64,000 bases of DNA from Costus lasius. Taxonomy: Eukaryota > Streptophyta > Magnoliopsida > Zingiberales > Costaceae. A program made the position numbers and the translations under genes. The stretch is from positions 3,906,001 through 3,970,000 of the forward strand of contig JANVAS020000222.1 in the NCBI GenBank assembly GCA_027563935.2. Reading direction: 5' to 3'. The notes under the pieces were generated by a model that did not search any database, had not been told where the DNA came from, and saw nothing but the letters and a program-made list of their open reading frames with translations. Within the stretch, counting starts at the first letter, position 1. Each line of letters opens with the position of its first letter. Of the stretch, positions 11,934 through 22,612 are shown piece by piece.

Positions 11934-13593
11934 TGTTGGGGTATGCCCTTAAGGCTAATGTTTGAGGCCTTTGGGATTGTTTCAGTATCATGTATAAACT
12001 ATGTTTATAAAGGCAATGGTTGTTATTCAGGTTGTTACATTATCTGCTGCTGTTATGTATACTTCTGAATAATGTCTCAATGGTGTTCAGCTTGGCTGAC
12101 ATTAACATTGTCCTTAGTCGAGATATCTTGGTGAACATGAGACAGCCTTGATATGATTGAGACTAATATGTTTCTAATCTTATAGGGTGCTTCGAGTATG
12201 GAATAAGATGTAGACTCATAGGTGCATTGAATGTACTGGACAGACCCTACTTAGGATGTTCAATTGTTTGTCACAATGTGAATAATCCTTATATGCAAGC
12301 AAGTGGCATATTTCCTCTGACTTGAGATCACTTGTGGTTCTAAATGATGATTGGCATTGTCTTGAGGTAGTTCAATATCATTTGAAATATAATGGTTATA
12401 TATTATCTTGGATAATGGGCATGAGTCATGTTAGGGCATTAGTGATAGATATAGGATTGCCTCTCCTTGTTGGAGTGTGATGTTCTATTGGGGCCCCCTG
12501 GATGAGATGGTTGAGAAAGTGTATGGCCATACCCAGATGACTATGTTCATCTGATCTAACCACTCTCATCATGTTGGAGTTACAGGCTTGACACGCTTGT
12601 CCAACGAGAACATCCAGTGGCAAAGGAAACATGTATGTCAAGTGAATTGGATTCACACTTGTGCTATGGTTTGGGTGTAGTCTTGGAAGACTCTTTCCTT
12701 CATATCGGGAGACAGTGAAGTGTTGCTAGATACCCCTCTCTGATCGTGATAATGTAAGTTATCGTTACCGACGTTGAAGGAAACCCTTAGGGTCGCACAA
12801 TTTGATGATATGGCTTACTTATGTCAGATCGTGTGGACTGAATTGTTCTAGTTCAGTTTAAAAGAGTTTAAACTCTGATTGGAAGTGAGATCTGGTCTGA
12901 TCATGTTTGATTGATTAGGGCTTGAGATCGGTAAGCTTCGATCGGGAGAATTGATGCTTGATCGATGAGATCAAGAGCATCAAGAGATGTGTGGTTAGAT
13001 CTTGAGCCATCTGGTTCATATGAGATCTAGACCATGGCTTGGTTTGATTTGGTCTTTGAACCAAATACAATTGAACCGAATGAAATAGAACCGATTCACT
13101 ATTTGAACGCTTGGTTCAAAGGGAGAAGGAAGGTTTCGATGGTTCACTTGGTGTGAACGCATGAGACATTGAGCACTTACTATATTTGGAAGTCGGTTTT
13201 CCAAATTGGAAAAATGCCTCCACGTTGTAACGCCGCTCACCCCATCTTCTCCTCTTGCTCCTCTCGTGGTGAAGCTTCTTCACGCCAAGGAGAAAATTCA
13301 GCCAGCGAGTAGAGAAACACATCTTCTCTTGCACGATCAGGGGACTCCTTGGATCTTTGCTAGCACAAAGAGCACAAGGGAGTAAGCCTTCAACGTCTTG
13401 TGTGCAACTTCTTTGGAGGAGAGCCGCTCGCCCTCTATCTTCTTCCAAGTCGCCATTCAAGCAATGGCCATGGTAACATCCCCTCTTGTTTCATAGTTGA
13501 TTATATTATAAGCCATGCGATCTTCATGAAACCAAGTTTCCGCCCATGCGAAAAATTTTAGAAGAGCATGTGACTTAGGTTTCGACACTTTCA
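11934..13593 (+). repeat. G 3' LTR
   Basis: 1660 bp copy of 4525-6184. The GNRA-type hairpin is at 12748-12763, where one arm base has changed (GATAAT) to give a T-G wobble. It ends directly against K integrase sequence at 13594. Confidence 0.9.
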
Positions 13594-14374
13594 CAAGGTT
13601 CGATTTCTCAGCTCAGACACACATTCCATTGAGGTGTTCCAGGAGGACTGGGTTGGGATAGAATCCCACACTCTCTCAAATAGTCAAAGAACTCACCGCT
13701 CAGGTACTCTCCACCACGATCTAATCGAAGAGTTTTAATGGATCTTCTAAGCTGGTTCTCTACTTCATTTTTGAACTCCTTGAATTTCTCAAATGATTCA
13801 GATTTATGTCTCATCAGATAGACATAACCATGAATTTCTCAAATGATTCAGATTTATGTCTCATCAGATAGACATAACCATATCTACTGAAGTGATCAAT
13901 AAATGTGATGAAGTAGTTGCACCCTCCTCAGGCTTCTTTACTGAATGGCCCACACACATCACTGTGTATAAGATCCAATAAACCTCCTGCCCTCTCACCG
14001 ATCTTGGTGAAGGGTGCCTTTGTCATCTTCCCTAATAAACAAGGCTCACAAGTATCAAATTCCTCCAAGGAACTTGAATCTAACAACCCGTTTGCATGAA
14101 ATTGTTGGTTGCGATTCTTGTTTAATGAGCTAATCGACAATGCCATAGGAAAGCACCAACTGAACCAATCAGTTTGATCCTTTTGTTATTTATGTAACAA
14201 ATAGAACTATCCATGTCCAAGACATATAATCCAATGCACAAAGTATCCTTCCCAAAAAACATGTTTGCAATTAAGAAAGAAGAAGAGTTCTCCTTTATTT
14301 CAAACTTACATCCTTTCTTTGCCAAGCAAGGAATAGATATAATATTTTTAGTCAGCGAAGGTACATAATAGCAA
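13594..14374 (-). pseudogene. K: copia integrase fragment, broken
   Basis: On the minus strand this starts (14374 side) with the protease-to-integrase linker (SLTKNIISIP-like, then YVLDMDSSICYINNKRIK). The integrase zinc-binding region follows (FLWHCRLAH, CEPCLLGKMTKAPF), then the catalytic core (LIHSDVCGPFSK, LRLDRGGEYLS, PPGTPQWN). It most resembles B. Damage: a stop after RLAH near 14122, a 50-bp tandem duplication at 13781-13880 that shifts the frame, and a frameshift just before the catalytic Glu region at the G boundary. The upstream side ends at L (14375). Confidence 0.85.
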
Positions 14375-16293
14375 TTGCTCGTGAAAAATATTACGGCAGT
14401 GCCGTATTTTGCCCAAAATTTGTTTTCCCTTGCAAAAAGAAAAGAAAAATTAATTATAAAAATAAACTAAAATAAAAGAATCTAAGCAAAGTAAGAGTGC
14501 TTGGGTTGCCTCCCAAGAAGCGCTAATTTTGAGGTCCATTGCTTGACCAAAAATCAAATTTCATGGCGAAGCGGGTGGATCAGTACCATAGTAAATAGCA
14601 TATAATTTTCTCCATTTCCTTTGTCCAAAAAGTTTAGCCACTAATCCAAATATCCAAAATTTCTTGTAAATCACAATCAACGTGGCTTTCTCAAATATGC
14701 ATAAATCAAAATCAAAATTTTCAATTCCACTCAAAGGATATTCAATAATCTTCCTATATTTATTAGTAAGCAAAATCATTAGTCCTTTCTTCAAAATTAT
14801 ATCTTCAATTGCAATAGGTCTTTGATCAAAAGATTCAAGTATTGGATCGGCAAAATAGTCTTTCTGTCTCACATTAGATTCCTCAATAAAACACAATTTT
14901 TTAAATAAATCAGAAGATTGAACAATAGACATGGGCAAAACATCAGAGTGAGATTCATCAATTTTTGTAATATTCAAATCCTTTTCAAGTTCTTCATGCA
15001 CTTCATCAATTTCAAAATTACTAACAAAGTCAGAGTAACATTTTTCTAAATCAGCCCCCTCATATCCTTCATCAGATTCAACCACAAATAATACATCATC
15101 AAAAGAATCAATTTCATAATTATCACTAGAATCAAAAGGAGATTTAACAAAATCAATTTCCTCAAACTTTTCCTCAAATAAATTATAAAATGAATCAATT
15201 TTATAATTATCAAAATCAGAGTGAGATTCATTAATGTTCACATAAGGCTCAATCTCAAAACAATCATAATTAGAGGGGAATTTTTCTAAATTAATTTTCT
15301 TAGTTTCCAAATCAAACTCAAATAAACAAGCTTGTTGTGCTAACTGGGTTTCTAAAATTTTCTTATGAGCTATTAAAGATCCTACTTGAGAAGCAAGCTG
15401 ACTAATTATCCCTTTAAGATCTTCAATTTCCTTACTTCGATTTGTCATGATTTGAACTTGATTTGTCATGAATTTTTCAAGCGGCGGTGAAAAACTCAAT
15501 TTCTCCCTCGATAGTGGATGAAAATTAGGGCTTTCGCCCTCAGCGTGTTCTCCTTCTCGGAGGCTCTCTTTTTCCTTCTTACGACTTTCAATTTAAAGGT
15601 CTGGATCATCTGCAATCGATCGCGCAAAAATCGGACTTCAAAATTGACCGTGGAAGTCGTGTCTAGAAATAGAATTACGGCCATGGTTTTGGTTACGGCA
15701 GTGCCGTAATTTCTTTAAAGTCTTATGTACAGGATCTGACCGGAATTATTGTACCATCAAATTCGTAACGGCAGTACCGTATTTTCTCCAAATCTTTCGG
15801 GTCAGAAATCGACTAAAAATACGGCATCGTGGAAATAATTACGGCCCTGCTGTAAAATCTAGAAATCTCTCGGGTGAAAAATAGACTGAAATTACGGCCC
15901 GTGAAATTCCTTACGGTAGTGCCGTAATTTCCGAAAAACTTTCTGGATGAAAACTCCCCAAATTACGGCAGCGCTCTGATATTACGGTAGCTGGTGAAAA
16001 TACGGTACCATAATATAGATTACGGCCTTGTCATATTTTGGTCTAAAGCTCCAATCTTCATGAAATTTGACATGTAATCTTTTCTTGATGGTGGGAATTC
16101 ATTAATGGATTTGGAATTGCTTGAAAACGCCTAAAAATCGTGCCTTTTTACTTGAAAATCATCAAAAACCAAAAAGAGTGTAGATTCCTTAGTATTTGAT
16201 AAAAAAATGCATAAAAATAAGCAAAGAGTGTAAATATGACACAAAAATATCTATCAAATGGCACAAAATTTACTATAAATTTCAGTGTCATCA
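14375..16293 (-). mobile_element. L: truncated tRNA-Asp-group element, minus orientation
   Basis: In sense it begins with TGATGACACTGAAA at 16293 and runs through LTR sequence (palindromes at 15693-15709 and 15911-15927) to about 15482. It then jumps straight into the gag-like frame. The missing segment corresponds to about 1.6 kb of A (roughly 20075-21711): the U5 end, PBS and first part of the internal region. After the frame it continues to a palindromic unit (14391-14407) and stops at 14375, so no 3' LTR is present. It is inserted between the K leader and the K integrase, where K's gag and protease should be. Confidence 0.75.
14561..15499 (-). CDS. Gag-like acidic protein of element L (312 aa), function unknown
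   Basis: Unbroken frame on the minus strand, ATG at 15497-15499. The first six codons come from LTR sequence fused in frame to the internal gene (junction near 15482), so the start is probably not the ancestral one. The N-terminal part has a coiled-coil-like stretch (EIEDLKGIISQLASQVGSL). The middle is rich in Asp/Glu/Ser with repeated DNYKIDSF and DNYEIDSF units. The C-terminus ends YGTDPPASP. No protease, reverse transcriptase or integrase motif is visible. A carries the same gene broken at 21447-22612, which gives independent support that it is a real element gene. The QLASQVGSL stretch is reminiscent of Athila-type Gag, but this is weak. Confidence 0.55.
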   Translation of the reverse strand: MSFSPPLEKFMTNQVQIMTNRSKEIEDLKGIISQLASQVGSLIAHKKILETQLAQQACLFEFDLETKKINLEKFPSNYDCFEIEPYVNINESHSDFDNYKIDSFYNLFEEKFEEIDFVKSPFDSSDNYEIDSFDDVLFVVESDEGYEGADLEKCYSDFVSNFEIDEVHEELEKDLNITKIDESHSDVLPMSIVQSSDLFKKLCFIEESNVRQKDYFADPILESFDQRPIAIEDIILKKGLMILLTNKYRKIIEYPLSGIENFDFDLCIFEKATLIVIYKKFWIFGLVAKLFGQRKWRKLYAIYYGTDPPASP

Positions 16294-16337
16294 ATAGACA
16301 AAGTGACCCATGCTTCTTAAGGTGGGCACGCCGGCCG

Positions 16338-16623
16338 ATTGCTCTAAGCAACTCCCCTTATTGAGACAATCTAGGCATTTCATGTCCAGCGAGGGCTGGA
16401 TACAGCATGAAACCCTAACCTCTCAACGATGCCTCTAGAGTTTCATCTTGCGCCTGGTACATAAGAAAATCTAGTCAAGTTCATTCCTAACTGTTATGCC
16501 CAGGGCCAACGAGTTTCTTTGTGAAGGCACATCTAGGGTAAAACTGGACCGGGGAAACCATTGCCACCACATACCTTCTAAAGATAAATGGGTGTGTCCC
16601 ACAAGAGTGGGAAACAGTTCACA
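16338..16623 (-). promoter_or_regulatory. K leader RNA hairpins P1-P3
   Basis: P1 16593-16623: outer TGTG/CACA, inner CCCAC/GTGGG around a four-base loop. P2 16378-16412: outer TTTCATG/CATGAAA, inner CCAGC/GCTGG, with the extra unpaired bases on the same side as in D. P3 16338-16352: GTTGC/GCAAT with one G-T pair. The order in sense is P1, P2, P3, as in B, G and D, but the outer P2 helix has a different sequence that still pairs fully. Confidence 0.55.
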
Positions 16624-17773
16624 ACACCACTGATCGATAATTTGGTGAGGGCTACGCGTTAGAAGCCTACTATACTTGATATTTTGATTGGGGTTTTTTA
16701 AGGTCTAATCATTTCAATTTTATCTTATGTCTAACATTGCAGACATGCAATCCTATAGTGATAACATAACGATAACACATCACAGGCATGCTTTAGCTTT
16801 TGCAAAGAAAGAAATAAAAGGATGATGAGATCATAGCCCATTCAAGACATTGAACTAACCCATGCCAAAAAGAGGTTCAACTCTTGACCTATGACTCAAG
16901 CCCCGAAAACTAGACCAAGCCTAGCCGACCTCTAGCTTGGTCTTCAAGGTTGGCTCCAAGGACCTCCTTTCCATGGTTTAGCTCCCAAACCCTAGATGTA
17001 CTTTTAGGGAAACCCTAGAAGCACTCATAGGTTTGGCCAATGCCATGGAGCCTCCTCCAAAGAAGATACGCCATCTTGCAAGCCACAAGAGGGATAGCTC
17101 ACAAGCAAAAGCCTCAGCCAAACCCTTACTTGCACCCCCAGGCAAGTATGTGCCACCTTTGATGAAGCTTGTTGCGCCACCATGCAAGGTGCGCAAGCTT
17201 CATGCATGCGCAATGCTCCAAGTAGATGCGCCATCCTAATCTTCTTCTTAGTTAAAAGCAAAAAGAAAAGCGGCACGCAGGCCTCACAAGGATACATCAC
17301 AGTCATGCTAAAGGCTTGACATATGACCACAACATCATACACAAATAAGGTATTTACACACGCAATTCTACATGCTCATGAAAAACTCAAAATCTGAAAT
17401 TTTAGTTTCTCATAAAACAAGTCTCCTTTCCTCATCTTCTTATCACAAATCTTTTGGTTATTTGTGATTAATTTTTCATGACGATTAGTTAGATCCTATC
17501 GGCTGGCAATTTTGTCATATCAAGAGACCCAGCCAGTCCGAAGACATAATGGCCGTCCTACTTGACAAAACTATGTGCACTTTTGATCTTAAATCAATCA
17601 AGAAAAATAACCCAAAATTCCAAAAGAGATTGACAAGATGATAGGAACAAGAAACTATAATTTTTCCTACCTAGAAAAATCATGCGCCATGTGATCATAC
17701 AATTTGCAAAAATTAAAACATGGCATTTGAGCAAGGAAAAGCATGAAAGCACATTATTCGAGGCTCGCAAGTC

Positions 17774-17785
17774 CCTCTCATACCA
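17774..17785 (-). promoter_or_regulatory. K primer binding site (initiator tRNA-Met)
   Basis: On the minus strand TGGTATGAGAGG, one base after the LTR end. One C-to-G change from the usual TGGTATCAGAG. Confidence 0.75.
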
Positions 17786-17786
17786 C

Positions 17787-19329
17787 TGTTGAGAAACCTC
17801 GGGGTATTTTACAATTTTTCACAGAGGTTACATTACACGCACAGTGGAATAACATCCACGAAAAAGGCCGGTCCCAAAAACCCAATGAAGATCGTCTTGC
17901 AAGTGAGTCGGCATGATAAGATAGAAAGTACCTTCGAAGCAAGATGAGGCTGATGTCGAGGTAGGGGCCCAAGCATGCGCCCTCTGCAATCTCTCACACA
18001 CGGATGCCTCGAGCTCTCATCTTCCTCGCCCGGTACTAGCCTCGAGAAGAAGATCCAAGCCTTTGTGCTCCTTCTCCTATGCTTGCGCCACCTCCAAGGA
18101 TGAAGCACCAATGATGGAGAAGATGGGAGACGATGAAGTCGCCAAGCCCAAGCCTTCCTTGCGCCAGTAGGAAGGAAGAAGAAAGGAGGCTTGCGGCTTC
18201 AAGAAGAAGAGTTGGAGTTGCGCCAAGACACCTTTGCTTTCGCCCCTTCTAATTAGCTCACGCCAAGAGAAAATTGCTTGCTTCTAGCTCTCGCATATAC
18301 CATAGATATATAGAGCAAAGGAGGGGCGGCATCACAAAGGGTGTATGCGTAAATAGCATAAAGGATGTGGCTAGGGTTAAGGTATGAGAGCAATTAGGGT
18401 TTAGGTTATGGCAAGACTCCAAGAACTTTCCATAATCCCCTTGCAATCGCCCAAGACTTACCATAGAAGTCTATCATGCCTTAGATGCCTCAACCCTTGC
18501 CATAGAGGCAAGGTTTCCATCTAAGCATGATGGGGGGAGGTGCCAATTCCTTTCAAAGGAAGCAAATTGCGACCAGCTCACCCCATTATGCCTTTGGCAC
18601 CAATGGTGTTGGTTTTTCTCCCTATTATACCCTTTAAGCCTATTCTCTCTTCATGACAACTAGTTATTGGGCCTTGTTGGGTAATGAGCTAGCCCAAACT
18701 TCATTGCATGGTTTGATTAAGCAATTGGATCCAATCCAATGCAAACCTAATCCAAATGTGACCAACCATGGTCAATTTTGGGTCAACCAGCCAAAAATGA
18801 AGTTTGGCTCCAATAACTATATTCCATCTCATCATGCCCATTGGCACTGATGAAATCTCCCAAATAGATCCGAGTTATCTAATAACTCAATCATAAGGCT
18901 TCCCAATCAATACGAGAATTCGAGTACCAAGGTGTGTGACCCTGTAGGTTCCTCTGACATTGGCAGTGCTGACCTAAGGTCACCACAAGCAGTGAGTGGC
19001 ACCTAGTAGTGCATTGCTACTACCCAAGTCATCAGAATGGATATCGACATCGACATCCCCATCATCGTAACTAGGTACAAATATATATAGTCCCCCTTTG
19101 CCTAACTGATATCCGATTAGACAAGTATGTCATCACTTGTTTTCAACCAATCACATGGTCATGACTAAAACAGGTTGTCACCTGGGTATGGACATACACT
19201 TTTAGTCATAGAACCATAGAGTAGCTCCATGCATATCAAGCTTCCCTCAAGAAAGGGCAAATCCTCTATCTGTACATTAACCTTCTCATATGGGTTGAGA
19301 CATGCTCAAAGACAACCGTTATTACCTCC
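17787..19329 (-). repeat. K 5' LTR, minus orientation, cut by A
   Basis: In sense it ends GGTTTCTCAACA at 17787, next to the PBS. It aligns with the downstream three quarters of the B LTR (about 26742-28392). Shared blocks include the GGAGGTAATAACGGTTGTC segment, the GAGTTAT/ATAACTC hairpin near 18870 and the final ~100 bases. The first ~437 bp of the LTR are missing because A begins at 19330; they should lie beyond A's 3' end, outside the window. A TATATA stretch near 18305 is a candidate promoter. No gene is supported. Confidence 0.8.
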
Positions 19330-21182
19330 TGATAACACCAAAATTCATAGTATATTTTGTGTCATTTCATTAGTATTTTTGTGTCATAATTATGCTTCTT
19401 TGCTTATTTTTATGCCCTTTTTATCAAATATTGCAGAATCTACTTCTATTTTAGTTTTTGAAGATTTTCAGGAAAAAAAGGCATGATTTTAAGGCGTTTT
19501 TGAGTAAAATCAGATACATTGAAGAATTTCCATCATCAAGAAGAGATTATAGAATAAATTTCACGCAAATCGAAGCCACAAACCAAATTGCGGTAGTGCC
19601 ATAATCAATATTACGGTATTGTACTTTCACAGTACTATCATAATTTTGAAGCCCTGCCGTATTTTGGGTGATTTCCATACAGAAAGTTTTGGGGAAATTA
19701 CGGCACCGCCGTAACCAATTTTACGGGCCGTAATTGGGTTTGACTTTTCACCCGAGAGATTTTCAAAAATTACGGCACTGCCATAATAGATTTCACAGTA
19801 CCGTAATTCTAGTCGAATCCTGTATAGAAGACTTTAAGAAAAATACGGCATTGCCGTAACCATTTCCACGGCCGTAATTCTATTCTTGGCACGCAATTTT
19901 CTTGGTCAAATTGAAGTCCAATTTTAGTGTGATCGATTGTGGATGGTCCAGGCCTTTAAATTCCAAGCCGAAAGAAGAAAAAAGAGAGCCTTCGACGAGG
20001 AGAACACGCCGAGGGCAAAAGCCCTAATTTTCATCCTCTATCGAGGGAGAAATTGAGTTTTTCACTGCCGCCCTAGGTTTTATCGCCAAGAAGCGTACAG
20101 CGCATCTTCGGCCGTGAAATTTGAGGGGAAGCTTCGCCTAAATGTGGAGACGATACCTAGAAGTTTCAAAGATAAAGGATTTCGATCATAGGAGAAATCA
20201 ACGAAAGAGTGGGCGCCGGCACTGTTCACCGCGAGCCTTTGAGCAAATTACAGCTGTAATTTCTATTACAGCCGTGCTGTAAAGTTTATTTCCCCTTCTT
20301 TTCAATTTCTGATCAATCTAAACTATGGCTTATTGAATTTCTTCTTCCTTGTTAGCTTAGACATCTTTATGGGACATGGGGGTGAAATCCCTTTTATTTC
20401 TAATGACTAGATGATTCTATTTTGTCAGAATAGTTTTATTATGATAATTCTACTTATGTGATGATTACCTATAATTCTCCATAGTTTTCTTATTATCCCA
20501 CATTGTTTAGAGTTTTCACAATATGGACTGAAAGGTGATTTGCTTGAGAACTTTGAACCCTAAAATTGAATTTAGGAACTCACCGTAAGAAATTAGGTTA
20601 GTTCTTATTTCTTGATTTTAGAAGAATTATTGCCATGATTGATCATTTGAATCTAGGATTGAGTTATTTTGTTAAACGTGAAGATACTGCAAGAGATTGA
20701 GTATTGGAATGTTGGAGAACCTTAAGTAGAACCTATGTTGAGACTCGGATGCACAAAAGTGATCCTTGAGATTCCACATGAGATGATCAACTTAGAAATC
20801 AGATGCACGAAAGTGATCCTTTTGTTCTTTGATTGATGATTTACTTATTTTTAGCTTGGGATGGATCTTGTGCGAAAGCGAGGATCGGTCCCTACATGAT
20901 TGTCTGCACGAAAGTGAGATAATCCTTTTATGAAGTAAATTATATCTTTAACATGATAAAATTAGTATGACAACCTTTTATTCATATCTGGTCATTAAAA
21001 TTAAGGCGGATGAAACCCTAGTCCCAATTTCTCTCTGATTTCGTGTTCTTTCTATCATTTCTTCTAGTATAATCGTTTTGTTTAGCTAGTGAGAAATAAT
21101 TATTTGGTACTTAACACGTAGGTCTCTATGGTTCGATGTCTTTTTATTACTTCGAGTATCTGTGAGCTTGCGGAATACAACA
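19330..21182 (+). repeat. A 5' LTR
   Basis: Starts TGATAACACC; ends near 21179-21182 (ATACAACA), six bases before the PBS. U3 holds palindromic units, among them 19698-19714 (arms TTACGGC and GCCGTAA) and 19844-19858 (TACGGCA, T, TGCCGTA). A TTTAAATT at about 19952 is a candidate TATA box. In the downstream part, four short CAC-GAAA-GTG-like units lie at about 20747-20920. Confidence 0.85.
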
Positions 21183-21188
21183 AGTTTT

Positions 21189-21206
21189 TGGCGCCGTTGC
21201 CGGGGA
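21189..21206 (+). promoter_or_regulatory. A primer binding site (tRNA-Asp)
   Basis: TGGCGCCGTTGCCGGGGA, an exact 18-base complement of the plant tRNA-Asp 3' end including CCA. The match stops at 18 bases, as expected when copying halts at the modified A58. Confidence 0.85.
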
Positions 21207-21446
21207 CCTTAGTCTTGTTAATATCAAAATAGTTGTTAGTATTGCTAGACTAAGTTTTATTTGTTTTAGATCAAACTTTGTTTTCTATTTTTGCAGGTTT
21301 TGGATTTTCACAAGTTGTGACAGAATTGTGATTTCTGAAATTTTTAAATTTGCTTGTGTTTTGTGTTTTGTGTTTTTTTCTATATATTTTTACAAAAAAA
21401 AATTCATATTGATTGGTGTTGGATAATCTTTCTGTTCTTTGAAGAT

Positions 21447-22612
21447 ATGTCTTTTAATCACTACTCATGGGCAACTAAAAGAGGTGAGGTATACATGCCA
21501 CAAGGTAAGTATGATGATGATTCATCGTGCACTCTTGCAGATAGATTGAAATTACACTCTTGTATGCATCCTTCTAGTACATCTTAATCTTCTATTAGAT
21601 GTGATATTTATGGATGTTTTGATCATTATACTTATGATTGCCAAATTTTAACTCCTCCAAATAATGTTTCTGAACCATACTTTGAGGATACTGAGAAATC
21701 TAGGTCAAAACCCATGCTTGAAAAATTCATGACAAATCAAATTCAAATCATGACAAATCGAAGTAAGGAAATTGAAGATCTTAAAGGGATAATTAGTCAG
21801 CTTGCTTCTCAAGTAGGATCTTTAACAGCTCATAAGAAAATTTTAGAAACCCAGATAACACAACAAGATTGTTTATTTGAGTTTGATTTGGAAACTGAGA
21901 AAATTGATTTAGAAAAGTCCTCCTCTGATTTTTCTTGTTTTGAAATTGAGCCTTATGTGAACATTAATGAATCTCACTTTGATTTTGATGATTGTAAAAT
22001 TGATTTATTTGATAATTTATTTATGGAAAAATTTGAGAAAATTGATTTTGAAAATTCTCTTTTTGACTCCAGTGATAGTTATATTCTTTTGTAAATCTGA
22101 GGAAACATGTGAGGGGACTAATTTAGAAAAATCTTACTTTGATTTTGTTGGTAATTTTGAGATCGATAAATTATTTGATGAAATGCGTGAAGAACTAGAA
22201 AATTATTTGAATATTAAAAAAAATTGATCAATCTTACTCTGATGTTTTGCCCATATCTACTGATTTGTTTGAAAAATTATGCTTTATTAAGGAACCTAAT
22301 GTGAGACACAAAAATTTTTATGATGATCCAATATTTGAATCTTTTGATGAAAGTCCTATTGCAATTGAAAATTTAATTTTGAAAAAAGGACTAAGGATTT
22401 TGCTTACTGACAAATATAGGAAGATCATTGAATATCATTTGGGTGGAATTGAAAATTTTGATTTTGTTTTCTGCATATTTGAGAAAGCCACATCAATTGT
22501 GATTTACATGAAATTTTGGATGTTTGGATTAGTGGCAAAACTTTTTGGACGAAGGAAATACAAAAAATTATATGCTATTTACTATGGTACTGATCCACCT
22601 GCTTCACCATGA
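21447..22612 (+). pseudogene. A gag-like gene, broken
   Basis: Same gene as the L frame, with more of its N-terminal side. Starts MSFNHYSWATKRG at 21447; a TAA stop at 21585-21587; then CDIYGCFDHYTYDC, which looks like a CCHC zinc knuckle whose second Cys is Tyr. The coiled-coil stretch begins at 21714, followed by the acidic repeats. Frameshifts occur near 22085 and at an A-run near 22220 (one extra A relative to L). The end, YGTDPPASP, matches L. A nucleic-acid-binding Gag role is likely but inferred. Confidence 0.6.

Larger units (their letters stand above)
4525..13593 (+). mobile_element. G: Ty1/copia retrotransposon, degenerate
   Basis: Complete-length copia element with two LTRs of 1660 bp, tRNA-Met PBS, long leader, broken gag-pol and a polypurine tract. 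The LTRs start TGTTGGGG and end TTTCA, and differ at about 13 positions by my count. That makes G clearly older than D, its close relative at 40718-60542. It sits inside K, but the flanks do not match as a target duplication (TTTTA before 4525, CAAGG after 13593). Confidence 0.9.
16294..17786 (-). other. K untranslated leader
   Basis: Minus-strand leader between the K PBS and the L insertion. It is collinear with the B leader (28406-29985). No gene is supported; short frames here (for example 16978-17342) have no motif. Hairpins P1-P3 lie at 16338-16623. L interrupts it just before the expected P4. Confidence 0.7.

Noticed and set aside
13116..13460. Second copy of the 114-codon LTR frame
   Set aside because: LTR duplicate; see 5707-6051.
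14561..15499. Host gene of 312 codons
   Set aside because: The same gene occurs in A at 21447-22612 in an element context, and its start lies in LTR sequence.
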